14,353 nt of DNA. Origin: Oscillospiraceae bacterium (lineage in GTDB: Bacteria > Bacillota > Clostridia > Oscillospirales > Oscillospiraceae). The number at the start of each line of letters is the position of its first letter. Position 1 is the stretch's first letter. Positions 1-5,993 of the stretch are shown here, in pieces. The DNA lies in contig CACXBO010000060.1 in the NCBI GenBank assembly GCA_902765975.1, forward strand, positions 1 to 14,353. The letters are read 5' to 3'. The position numbers and the translations under genes were made by a program. The notes under the pieces are model-generated. The model was not told where the DNA came from and did not search any database. It was given only the letters and a program-made list of their open reading frames with translations.

Positions 1-60
1 CTCGGAATGCATCCTTGTGCCCTTTCCGGCGGCAAGGACTACTGCTTTCAGATTTTCCAT
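1..60 (-). CDS. glmU: GlmU N-terminus (partial)
   Basis: These are the first 20 codons of a gene that runs off the low-coordinate edge. The peptide contains LAAGKGTRMHSE, the nucleotide-binding signature of the N-terminal pyrophosphorylase domain of bifunctional GlmU, which acetylates glucosamine-1-phosphate and uridylylates it to make UDP-GlcNAc for peptidoglycan. The ATG is at 58-60, with GGAGAG ending about 8 nt upstream, inside the end of prmA. The prmA stop codon lies only 4 nt before this ATG, so the two genes are probably co-transcribed and translationally coupled. Other sugar-nucleotidyltransferases share the GxGTRM loop, but the GKGTRMxS form at the extreme N-terminus is most typical of GlmU. 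The acetyltransferase half is outside the window and cannot be checked. Confidence 0.85.
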   Translation of the reverse strand, partial: MENLKAVVLAAGKGTRMHSE

Positions 61-64
61 ATTA

Positions 65-1003
65 TCACTCTCCGGTGCATAAGAAGGCGTTCCAGCCCTC
101 TTCGTAATAACGTTCTTTTATAATAAAGCCCGCTCTCTCAAGAGCTGCGGCGACTTCGGTCTCCCGGCCTTCGATTATGCCGGAGGTTATGAAAACGCCT
201 CCGTCCGACATAAGCTCGCGCGCCCTTTTCGATATCCCGATTATCACGTCGGCAACGATGTTCGCCGTCACTATCTCAAACCGCTCGCCGCGCAGTCTGC
301 GCGTGAGCTCCGAGTCGGCGGTTACGTCGCCGGCAAAAACGCTGAGTCTGTCGCCGCCTATGCCGTTGAGCGCGGCGTTTTCCATTACGACGGGCGGCGC
401 CTTCTCGTCGATATCGACGCCGACCGCTCTGTCGCAGCCCAGGAGCAGGGCTGCTATAGCGAGTATTCCGCTTCCGCAGCCGAGATCGAGCACCCTTTTG
501 CCCGCGCCGGAATAATTCTGAAGAGCTTTAAGGCACATCCTCGTCGTCGCGTGAGCGCCCGTTCCGAAAATGAGACCGGGATCGAGGCGGAGTATCGCCC
601 TGTCTCCCGCGTCCTCCGGAGCTGAAAGCCAGCTTGGGACGATAACGAGTCCCTCGCCGACATTTATCGGCTTATAGTATTCCTTCCAGTTGTTCTCCCA
701 GTCCTCATCCTTGACGGAAACGGCAGAAAATTCCCTTTCCGGCATCGCGGATTCGAGCCTTTTAAGCTCGGCGCGGCCCGCCTCGGAATCCTCAAGATAG
801 AACTTGATTCGGCTAATCCCGCGTATTGAGGCGGCAAATTCCTCGTCCACATAGTCCCAGTATTTGCGGTTATCCTCCAGAAAACGGCGTATCTCCTCCT
901 CGTCCTCGGTTATGAGACTGTCAACGCCGAGGGATACGAGCCTTGCGGTCAGAGCCTCAAGCTCTGAATGCGACGTGTTCACCGTAATTTCAAGCCAGCG
1001 CAT
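65..1003 (-). CDS. prmA: Ribosomal protein L11 methyltransferase PrmA
   Basis: The 312-residue product matches PrmA, the cytoplasmic SAM-dependent methyltransferase that modifies ribosomal protein L11. An N-terminal substrate-recognition region occupies about residues 1-100. The catalytic domain shows DPGLIFGTGAHATT (about 141-154), the SAM-binding glycine loop VLDLGCGSG (171-179), the acidic ribose-binding strand VDID (about 196-199) and the NIVAD motif (about 248-252). Length is normal for the family in Bacillota. The ATG at 1001-1003 follows GGGAGG with suitable spacing. The upstream lipoprotein gene overlaps its 5' end by 14 nt, and glmU begins 4 nt after its stop, so it is the middle gene of a lipoprotein-prmA-glmU operon. 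Identification is secure; the actual methylation target is inferred from the family. Confidence 0.95.
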   Translation of the reverse strand: MRWLEITVNTSHSELEALTARLVSLGVDSLITEDEEEIRRFLEDNRKYWDYVDEEFAASIRGISRIKFYLEDSEAGRAELKRLESAMPEREFSAVSVKDEDWENNWKEYYKPINVGEGLVIVPSWLSAPEDAGDRAILRLDPGLIFGTGAHATTRMCLKALQNYSGAGKRVLDLGCGSGILAIAALLLGCDRAVGVDIDEKAPPVVMENAALNGIGGDRLSVFAGDVTADSELTRRLRGERFEIVTANIVADVIIGISKRARELMSDGGVFITSGIIEGRETEVAAALERAGFIIKERYYEEGWNAFLCTGE

Positions 1004-1655
1004 AAAAACCTCCCAAAATGCTGTCCGTGCTGTCCTCTATATAGGCGGTCGCTGTGACGGAGGCTATAAACCGCCCGCTCTTAACGAAGACGCTGAGCTG
1101 ACAGACGCTGACTTTTTCGCCGCTCTCTGTCACCAATACCGCCTCGCACCTCAGAGCGCAATGCTCTTCGCCCGCAAAGCTGAGCGTTTCCGCCTTGCTT
1201 TTCACCGCCTCAAGCCCCCGTTCGCTGAGAGCCGAGGGGACGAGAGCCTTCATTATTCCGGCGAACTCCGCTTCCGTGACCGCGGCCCCCGCCTCGGATA
1301 CGCTGATCTTCAGCTCGGACGCTCCGTCCTCCGATTTGGCTGTAAAGGCGTTCACCGCATCGCCCAGGGAAAGGGCGGAAGCAAGTCCCTCCGCATCCCA
1401 TTCGTCAAGCGGGGTTACGAACAGGCTATCCTCAAAAAGGACGCCGAAGCCAAACCATTCGTTTTTATATTCCCCGTCCTCCGCCGTGCCGAGAACTGCG
1501 AGAAGGTCGGCGGGCTCCCGCTCCTCCGGCTCGATCTCAGGCTCCTGCCTGTAAGCGGGTACGCTCGCCTCCGGCTCGGCCTTCCGCGCCTTTCCGCAGG
1601 ATGCCGCCGCAAGGCACAGAAGGGCTGAAATAATTATAATTGCTGCCTTTTTTAT
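990..1655 (-). CDS. Putative lipoprotein with apparent ATA start
   Basis: I do not recognise the family. Reading upstream from the obvious coding region gives an open frame to 1655 that encodes a textbook lipoprotein signal peptide: two lysines right after the start, a hydrophobic stretch IIIISALLCL, then AAASC with the lipidated cysteine at about residue 20. A Pro/Glu-rich spacer (about residues 25-50) follows, then a soluble domain of about 170 residues with KNEWFGFGVLF near its start. The mature protein would sit on the outer face of the membrane. No ATG, GTG or TTG exists between the upstream in-frame stop (1692-1694) and the signal peptide. The best start is ATA at 1653-1655, six nucleotides after AAAGGGAG. 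The only conventional downstream start, GTG at 1353-1355, would remove the signal peptide and about 100 residues. Either AUA initiates here or one base is wrong in the assembly. The gene overlaps prmA by 14 nt. Confidence 0.75.
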   Translation of the reverse strand: MKKAAIIIISALLCLAAASCGKARKAEPEASVPAYRQEPEIEPEEREPADLLAVLGTAEDGEYKNEWFGFGVLFEDSLFVTPLDEWDAEGLASALSLGDAVNAFTAKSEDGASELKISVSEAGAAVTEAEFAGIMKALVPSALSERGLEAVKSKAETLSFAGEEHCALRCEAVLVTESGEKVSVCQLSVFVKSGRFIASVTATAYIEDSTDSILGGFYALA

Positions 1656-1661
1656 CGCTAT

Positions 1662-1669
1662 CTCCCTTT
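1662..1669 (-). promoter_or_regulatory. Ribosome binding site that sets the ATA start
   Basis: On the minus strand AAAGGGAG is followed by the 6-nt spacer ATAGCG and then ATA-AAA-AAG. The spacing is ideal for initiation at the ATA (1653-1655). Another ATA at 1659-1661 abuts the Shine-Dalgarno sequence and is too close. This site is the main reason for placing the lipoprotein start at 1655. Confidence 0.65.
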
Positions 1670-1690
1670 CGTATAAGCTCTTCGGCTTAT

Positions 1691-1709
1691 ATTATACCAC
1701 ATTATACCA
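1691..1709 (-). promoter_or_regulatory. Tandem extended -10 promoter elements
   Basis: On the minus strand the nonamer TGGTATAAT occurs twice, at 1701-1709 and 1691-1699, ten bases apart. Each is a perfect extended -10 element (TGnTATAAT). No convincing -35 box lies 16-18 nt upstream, where the terminator hairpin of the oad operon sits. Extended -10 promoters can work without a good -35. This is the likely promoter of the lipoprotein-prmA-glmU operon, with transcription starting near 1684 or 1694. A 7-bp inverted repeat (TATAAGC at 1672-1678, GCTTATA at 1685-1691) overlaps the probable start region and could form a small leader hairpin or an operator. Confidence 0.7.
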
Positions 1710-1738
1710 AAAACCCGACTCCAATGGAATCGGGTTTT
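1710..1738 (-). terminator. Terminator of the oad operon (likely bidirectional)
   Basis: The arms pair as AAAACCCGA with TCGGGTTTT, then a C/A mismatch, then three more pairs (TCC/GGA) closing a 3-nt loop. On the minus strand the hairpin is followed by TTTTT and lies about 16 nt after the oadB stop. On the plus strand it is followed by GA and seven T, so it could also stop transcription in that direction. Its minus-strand T-run merges directly into the upstream extended -10 element of the next operon. Confidence 0.8.
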
Positions 1739-1754
1739 GATTTTTTTATCCGTA

Positions 1755-2954
1755 TCAGCCGAAAACCTTGATGAGAAAGCCTGCGGCGATAGCAGAGCCG
1801 ATGACTCCCGCTACGTTCGGTCCCATAGCGTGCATGAGAAGGAAGTTGGAGGGGTTCGCCTTCTGTCCCACCATCTGGCTGACGCGGGCAGCCATCGGAA
1901 CGGCGGAGACTCCGGCTGAGCCGATGAGCGGGTTTATCTTTCCGCCCGAAAGCTTATACATGAGCTTGCCGATAAGCAGTCCGCCGACAGTAGAGAAGCA
2001 GAATGCGATGAGGCCGAGAAGAATTATGTAAAGCGTTTGCGGGTTGAGGAAGCGGGAGGCCACCGTGGTCGCTCCTACGGAGATGCCGAGGAAAAGTGTC
2101 ACGATATTCATAAGCGCGTTCTGAGCGGTGTCAGAGAGGCGCTCCGTAACTCCGGTCTCCTTGAGGAGGTTGCCGAACATCAGCGAGCCGATGAGTGGCG
2201 CGGTGGAGGGCAGAAGAAGGATAACGAAGGCGGCGACGACGATCGGGAACACGATCTTCTCCGTTTTGGATACCTCGCGGAGCTGCTCCATCTTAACGCT
2301 TCTCTCCTTCTCGGTGGTCAGAAGCTTCATGATCGGCGGCTGGATCATCGGGATAAGCGCCATATAGCTGTAGGCGGCGATCGCGATAGCGCCGAGGAGC
2401 TCGGGAGCGAGGAGGGTGGAGGTGAGGATAGCGGTGGGGCCGTCTGCTCCGCCTATGATGCCGATAGCGGCGGCCTGATTGCCGGTGAAGCCGAGGAGTA
2501 TCGCGCCGAAGAAGGCGAAGAAGACTCCGAACTGAGCGGCCGCGCCGAGAAAGAAGGTCTTGGGGTTGGCGATAAGCGGTCCGAAATCGGTCATAGCGCC
2601 GACGCCGATGAAGATGAGGCAGGGATAAACTCCGGACTTGACGCCGATATAGAGGATATCGAGAAGTCCGCCGTGGGTCAAAATGTGACCGTAGCTGTGG
2701 TAGAACTCTCCGCCCTCTCTGAGGAACTCATCCCAAAGCTCGGGGTGATAGAGCCCGGCGCCCGGCAGGTTTGCAAGCAGGCAGCCGAAGGCTATGCCGA
2801 CGAGGAGCAGCGGCTCGAATTTCTTTTTTATGCCGAGATAGAGGAGCACGCAGGCGACGAGTATCATCACGATATACTTCCAGCCGCCCTCGGCGAAGAA
2901 GTTACCGAAGCCCGAATCCTGCCAAAGCCCCTCAAGGGTCTTTAAAACGTCCAT
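1755..2954 (-). CDS. oadB: Na+-translocating decarboxylase beta subunit (OadB/GcdB/MmdB family)
   Basis: The product is 399 residues and very hydrophobic. It is the membrane subunit that removes the carboxyl group from carboxybiotin and couples this to sodium export. Signatures are GVGAMTDFGPLIANP (about 117-131) and GGADGPTAI (about 168-176); the Asp of the latter, about residue 171, corresponds to the essential aspartate of characterised OadB proteins. Multiple hydrophobic segments span the whole length, with a C-terminal MHAMGPNVAGVIG stretch typical of the family. The ATG at 2952-2954 follows GGGAGG with an 8-nt spacer and sits 13 nt after the stop of the biotin-carrier gene. It is the last gene of the operon, followed by a terminator. 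The beta subunit alone does not show which acid is decarboxylated; the upstream OadA-type carboxyltransferase points to oxaloacetate. Confidence 0.93.
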   Translation of the reverse strand: MDVLKTLEGLWQDSGFGNFFAEGGWKYIVMILVACVLLYLGIKKKFEPLLLVGIAFGCLLANLPGAGLYHPELWDEFLREGGEFYHSYGHILTHGGLLDILYIGVKSGVYPCLIFIGVGAMTDFGPLIANPKTFFLGAAAQFGVFFAFFGAILLGFTGNQAAAIGIIGGADGPTAILTSTLLAPELLGAIAIAAYSYMALIPMIQPPIMKLLTTEKERSVKMEQLREVSKTEKIVFPIVVAAFVILLLPSTAPLIGSLMFGNLLKETGVTERLSDTAQNALMNIVTLFLGISVGATTVASRFLNPQTLYIILLGLIAFCFSTVGGLLIGKLMYKLSGGKINPLIGSAGVSAVPMAARVSQMVGQKANPSNFLLMHAMGPNVAGVIGSAIAAGFLIKVFG

Positions 2955-2967
2955 TCCTTTGCCTCCC

Positions 2968-3369
2968 TTACGCGATCACGACGAGGGGAGCGCCTGTATC
3001 GACCTTCGCGCCCTTCTGGGTCACGACCTGGGCGACTGTGCCCGCCTTGGGCGCCATGACCTCGTTCTCCATCTTCATTGCCTCAAGGATAAGGAGAACG
3101 TCTCCGGCCTTGACGGCCTGGCCCTGACTGACCTTCACGTCGATTATCGTTCCGGGCATAGGAGCTGCGACAGTCTCGCCCGCTGCGGTGACAGCGGGAG
3201 CTGCGGGAGCTGCCGCGGGAGCGGGGGCCGCCGCCTGTGCGGGAGCTGCCGCCGGAGCGGGGGCTGCGGGAGCTATTGCCTCATACTCGCTGAGGAGCTG
3301 GGCTTCGCCGTGCTCAACTTCGACCTCATAGGTCCTTCCGTTTAACGTAACTTTATATTTCATGGTCAT
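2968..3369 (-). CDS. Biotin carboxyl carrier subunit of Na+-pumping decarboxylase
   Basis: This 133-residue protein carries the prosthetic biotin that moves CO2 from the carboxyltransferase to the beta subunit. Residues 1-30 form a small N-terminal segment (KYKVTLNGRTYEVEVEHGE). Residues about 31-63 are an almost pure Ala/Pro linker containing a 12-residue tandem repeat. Residues about 66-133 form a biotinyl domain with APMPGTI and the canonical EAMKMEN motif, the biotinylated lysine being residue 99. It corresponds to GcdC/MmdC or to the detached C-terminal domain of OadA. The first ATG overlaps the stop of the preceding oadG gene as ATGA, with AGAGAGGTGA just upstream. A second Met at residue 3 is possible but is further from the ribosome binding site than usual. 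The motif evidence is decisive. Confidence 0.93.
   Translation of the reverse strand: MTMKYKVTLNGRTYEVEVEHGEAQLLSEYEAIAPAAPAPAAAPAQAAAPAPAAAPAAPAVTAAGETVAAPMPGTIIDVKVSQGQAVKAGDVLLILEAMKMENEVMAPKAGTVAQVVTQKGAKVDTGAPLVVIA
3193..3264 (-). repeat. Tandem 36-nt repeat encoding an Ala/Pro linker
   Basis: Two adjacent 36-nt units in the biotin-carrier gene encode APAPAAAPAQAA and APAPAAAPAAPA. The DNA copies are nearly identical over the first 24 nt (23 of 24 matching: plus-strand 3204-3227 against 3240-3263). Such repeats can expand or contract by slippage and would lengthen or shorten the flexible arm that swings biotin between active sites. Confidence 0.8.
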
Positions 3370-3743
3370 TTCACCTCTCTGATTGACTTAAAGCGGAGCT
3401 CGTTTATGGGCTTGCCCATCTTATCGGCGACGATAGCCATAAGCATTGCCGCCGTTTTGGGGTCGGTATCGTAGAGCTTGAGCTCTCCGGCGGAGCCGGG
3501 CGCCTTTGGCGCTGTGGAAATAAGCTTCTGAAGCGGAGCGTCGCGATCCGGGGCGGGCGTCGTCGGCTCGGCGGCCTTCCTTTTGCCCGCCGCCATTATC
3601 TTGCTTACGATAACGACGACGCAGACGAGAAGGAGTATGCCGAGGAATACGACTCCGTAGCCCATAAGCGCGGTGGCCACAGCTTCTCCGAGCGGGAGCG
3701 GCTTGCCGGATACCTGACTTGCGAGAGTAGTAAACATTCTCAT
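3366..3743 (-). CDS. oadG: Oxaloacetate decarboxylase gamma-type subunit (OadG family)
   Basis: This 125-residue small membrane protein assembles and anchors the decarboxylase complex. It has one transmembrane helix at about residues 26-47 (MGYGVVFLGILLLVCVVVIV), a basic stretch after it (GKRKAA), a Pro-rich linker at about 58-70 and a conserved C-terminal segment, DPKTAAMLMAIVADKMGK followed by PINELRFKSIRE, as seen in OadG-like proteins of Clostridia. It lies between the carboxyltransferase gene (7-nt gap) and the biotin-carrier gene (4-nt ATGA overlap). The first ATG is given here, but AAGGGGG lies only 2 nt before it and 8 nt before the second Met (ATG at 3735-3737), so the real start may be residue 3. 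OadG proteins diverge quickly, so the call rests on topology, C-terminus and context. Confidence 0.85.
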   Translation of the reverse strand: MRMFTTLASQVSGKPLPLGEAVATALMGYGVVFLGILLLVCVVVIVSKIMAAGKRKAAEPTTPAPDRDAPLQKLISTAPKAPGSAGELKLYDTDPKTAAMLMAIVADKMGKPINELRFKSIREVK

Positions 3744-3750
3744 GTCCCCC

Positions 3751-5151
3751 TTACATCTCTTCGATGGTGTATTTGGCGACGTTCTCGCGCTTTGCCTTGC
3801 GCTCCTTGAGGAACTTCTCCGCCTGCTGCGGGAAGCAGATGTAGCTCATCATATCCTCCTCAGTCTCGCAGAGCTCGCCGAGGGCTTCCTTCGCCTTCTT
3901 AAATTCCTCGCCCGTGCGCTTCTTGTCCTCATCGCGGCAGTCGGCGGGAGCTCCGCCCTCGCCGAGTATCTTGGTCTGAAGCTCCTTTGAAACCTCGCCG
4001 GGGGCGATGCCGTAGTCGCCGCGGAAGTAGTTCTTTATCTCGTTGGATATCTGCTTGTATCTCTCGCCGATGAGCACGTTGGTAACGGCCTGGTTGCCCA
4101 CCATCTGGGAGAGCGGAGTGACAAGCGGGGGATAGCCGAGATCCTTGCGGACGTTCGGTATCTCAACGAGAGCCTCGTCGAACTTATCGAGGGCATTCAT
4201 ATCCTTGAGGTTTGCGATCATATTGGAGAGCATACCGCCGGGAACCTTGTATACGAGAGCCTGAGAATCGGTGCCCATGCTCTTGGGGTTGATGGTGCCG
4301 TTGTCGATGTACTTCTGCTTTACGGGCTTGAAGAAGTCGTTCACCTCGTTCATAACCTTCTCATTGAGCCCGGTCTCGATCCCGAACTGCTGGAGTGCGT
4401 AGAACAAAGTCTCCGTGGCGGCCTGGCTCGTGCCGTTTGAGAAGGCGGAGGTCGCGGTGTCGATAACGTCGATACCGCACTCGACTGCCTTGAGCAGGGT
4501 CATATACGCCATTCCGGTGGTGCAGTGGGTGTGGAGCACGAGAGGCATCTCGCCTATCGCGTCCTTAACGCCCTTAATAAGGCTCTCGGCCTCGGCGGGA
4601 CTCATGGTGCCCGCCATATCCTTGAAGCAAATGGTGTCGAAGCCCATCTTCTTGAGCTCCTTTACCATCTCGACGTACTTCTTTACAGTATGTACCGGGC
4701 TCTGCGTGTAGCTGATGCAGCCGGAGGCGACTGTGCGCCCGTTCGCGTACTTCTTCGTCGCCTCAAGCGCGGTCTTAATGTTGCGGAAGTCGTTCAGCGC
4801 GTCGAAAATGCGGATCACGTCGATGCCGTTCTTGATTGAGAGCTCAACGAACTTCTCAACGACGTCGTCGTGATAGTGCTTGTAGCCGAGAAGATTCTGG
4901 CCGCGAAGGAGCATCTGAAGCCTCGTGTTCGGCATAGCCTCGCGAATCTTCCTGAGCCTCTCCCACGGATCCTCTCCGAGATAGCGGAGGCAGGAATCGA
5001 AGGTCGCGCCGCCCCAGCACTCCACGGAATAGTAACCGGCCTTATCCATGGTGGGAAGTATGTCCTTAAAGTCCTCAAACTTCATTCTGGTGGCCATAAG
5101 GGACTGGTTGGCGTCCCTCAGGACCGTTTCTGTAAACTGCACTTTCTTCAT
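3751..5151 (-). CDS. oadA: Oxaloacetate decarboxylase carboxyltransferase subunit (OadA-type, no biotin domain)
   Basis: This 466-residue cytoplasmic subunit transfers the carboxyl group from the substrate to biotin. It belongs to the family that includes OadA, the pyruvate carboxylase carboxyltransferase domain and transcarboxylase 5S. Motifs are ETVLRDANQSL (about 8-18, metal-binding Asp13), MLLRGQN (80-86), CFKDMAG with the candidate carbamylated lysine at about 177, and the metal-ligand pair HTHC (His207, His209). It stops after the conserved PYC_OADA region and lacks the C-terminal biotinyl domain of enterobacterial OadA; that domain is encoded separately two genes downstream. The ATG follows GGGAGGA with a 9-nt spacer. 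It heads the operon and has its own promoter. Oxaloacetate is the most likely substrate, but another 2-oxo-acid or a pyruvate/oxaloacetate transcarboxylation role cannot be excluded from sequence. Confidence 0.92.
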   Translation of the reverse strand: MKKVQFTETVLRDANQSLMATRMKFEDFKDILPTMDKAGYYSVECWGGATFDSCLRYLGEDPWERLRKIREAMPNTRLQMLLRGQNLLGYKHYHDDVVEKFVELSIKNGIDVIRIFDALNDFRNIKTALEATKKYANGRTVASGCISYTQSPVHTVKKYVEMVKELKKMGFDTICFKDMAGTMSPAEAESLIKGVKDAIGEMPLVLHTHCTTGMAYMTLLKAVECGIDVIDTATSAFSNGTSQAATETLFYALQQFGIETGLNEKVMNEVNDFFKPVKQKYIDNGTINPKSMGTDSQALVYKVPGGMLSNMIANLKDMNALDKFDEALVEIPNVRKDLGYPPLVTPLSQMVGNQAVTNVLIGERYKQISNEIKNYFRGDYGIAPGEVSKELQTKILGEGGAPADCRDEDKKRTGEEFKKAKEALGELCETEEDMMSYICFPQQAEKFLKERKAKRENVAKYTIEEM

Positions 5152-5228
5152 TTATAAATTTCCTCCCTGTAATCGGGTATTTAATGACAGTCGGCGCCCG
5201 ATGCGTTTCCCATCGTGCTCCACATTAC

Positions 5229-5257
5229 ATTATACTAAAATCTCTCGGTTTTTTCAA
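5229..5257 (-). promoter_or_regulatory. Sigma-A-type promoter of the oad operon
   Basis: On the minus strand TTGAAA (5252-5257) is followed by a 17-nt spacer and a perfect TATAAT (5229-5234). Transcription would begin near 5222, giving a leader of about 70 nt before the oadA start. The leader contains a weak inverted repeat (ATCGGG/CCCGAT at 5172-5177 and 5197-5202) but no riboswitch I recognise. Confidence 0.85.
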
Positions 5258-5278
5258 CAGCAAAAAGCGCTTTGCTGT
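5257..5278. promoter_or_regulatory. Palindrome next to the oad -35 box, candidate operator
   Basis: ACAGCAAA and TTTGCTGT form a perfect 8-bp inverted repeat around a 6-nt centre. An overlapping 10-bp palindrome, AAAGCGCTTT (5264-5273), resembles the centre of LacI/CcpA-type operators. The outer arm shares its first base with the -35 hexamer of the oad promoter. There is no following T-run on the minus strand, which argues against a terminator in that direction. The regulator is unknown. Confidence 0.45.
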
Positions 5279-5331
5279 GGGTTTTTAAGCATAAAAACCG
5301 GCTTCACGTTCCGTTTCGGCAAAAGAAGATA

Positions 5332-5360
5332 TTTACAGAACACCCTTTAAGCGGTATAAT
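5332..5360 (+). promoter_or_regulatory. Sigma-A-type promoter of the plus-strand lipoprotein
   Basis: TTTACA (5332-5337), a 17-nt spacer and a perfect TATAAT (5355-5360) lie just ahead of the lipoprotein gene. The predicted start site, near 5367, leaves a short leader with AGGAGG (5383-5388) 5 nt before the ATG. Confidence 0.87.
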
Positions 5361-5393
5361 CCGGGTATAAGAATTAAAAGACAGGAGGACGGT

Positions 5394-5990
5394 ATGAAAA
5401 AATCGCTTGCGGCTCTGCTTGCCGCTTTCCTTATCCTTCTTTCCCTTTCCGCCTGCGATAATAAAAAGCCGCAGGAGCCGGAGCCGGTCACCCCTCCCGA
5501 AACTGTCAAATATAACCTCACGGGCAGGTGGACGGCGGAGATAGACGTCTCCGACGAGCTAAAAAGCGCCGTTAAGGGAACGGGCGAGATTTATAACTAT
5601 CTGCTGCTTGAGGGCGTCACCATCGACGTGACCCTCCAGTTCGGGCCCGGCGACGGATTCGTCTCGACCTACGTGCTGCCCGACGAGAGCGTTGACCGTA
5701 TCAGGGAGGCGTTTTTCTCCGCCTCAAAGGATTATCTCACCGACAAGGGCGAGGAATTCACCGACGAGGAGCTCTCCGAATCTCTCTCCGCCTCGATAAA
5801 CGAGCTTACGAGCGGCTTTACGCGCATTTCGAGCGGAGTATACACGGCCGAAAACGGCAGACTTGATATCACCTATTCCGATACCGGGACCTCGGCGGGC
5901 TATACGATATCTCTCTGCGCCGGGGATACTCTCGTGCTTATCCCCGATTCAGGTCCATATACCGACCCGATGGAATTTACAAAGTTATAA
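5394..5990 (+). CDS. Putative lipoprotein of unknown function
   Basis: I do not recognise a domain in this 198-residue protein. It begins with a clear lipoprotein signal peptide: MKKS, a hydrophobic core LAALLAAFLILLSL and the lipobox LSAC with the lipidated Cys at residue 21. A short Pro/Glu-rich spacer follows (about 25-38). The mature part opens with YNLTGRWTAEIDVSDEL, a pattern of small secreted beta-rich proteins with a G-x-W strand. It then contains a Glu/Asp-rich helical middle (about 100-135) and ends with short beta-like segments. It should be anchored on the outer face of the membrane. The ATG follows AGGAGG with a 5-nt spacer and a strong promoter. It is the only plus-strand gene, divergent from oadA and convergent with dapB, with its own terminator, so it is probably monocistronic. 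Confidence 0.85.
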   Translation: MKKSLAALLAAFLILLSLSACDNKKPQEPEPVTPPETVKYNLTGRWTAEIDVSDELKSAVKGTGEIYNYLLLEGVTIDVTLQFGPGDGFVSTYVLPDESVDRIREAFFSASKDYLTDKGEEFTDEELSESLSASINELTSGFTRISSGVYTAENGRLDITYSDTGTSAGYTISLCAGDTLVLIPDSGPYTDPMEFTKL

Positions 5991-5993
5991 AAG

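Noticed and set aside
990..1355. Starting the minus-strand lipoprotein at GTG 1353-1355
   Set aside because: There is no Shine-Dalgarno sequence before it, and the frame continues upstream into a clear lipoprotein signal peptide with its own ribosome binding site.
864..1628. A 254-codon plus-strand open frame opposite the lipoprotein and the prmA 5' end
   Set aside because: It covers two genes with good signals on the minus strand, shows no signal peptide or domain, and is Arg-rich like other antisense frames here.
2037..2945. A 302-codon plus-strand open frame opposite oadB
   Set aside because: It is highly charged and repetitive in the way expected from the complement of a hydrophobic membrane protein gene; oadB on the other strand has all family motifs.
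3751..5151. Truncated OadA because the biotin domain is missing
   Set aside because: A complete biotinyl protein is encoded in the same operon, so the split is an organisational feature and not a broken gene.
5152..5222. Possible riboswitch in the oadA leader
   Set aside because: Only about 70 nt and a weak 6-bp inverted repeat with a long loop are present; no known riboswitch core is visible.
5257..5278. The palindrome as a rho-independent terminator
   Set aside because: No gene ends here on either strand, and on the minus strand it lies upstream of the oad transcription start with no proper T-run after the stem.
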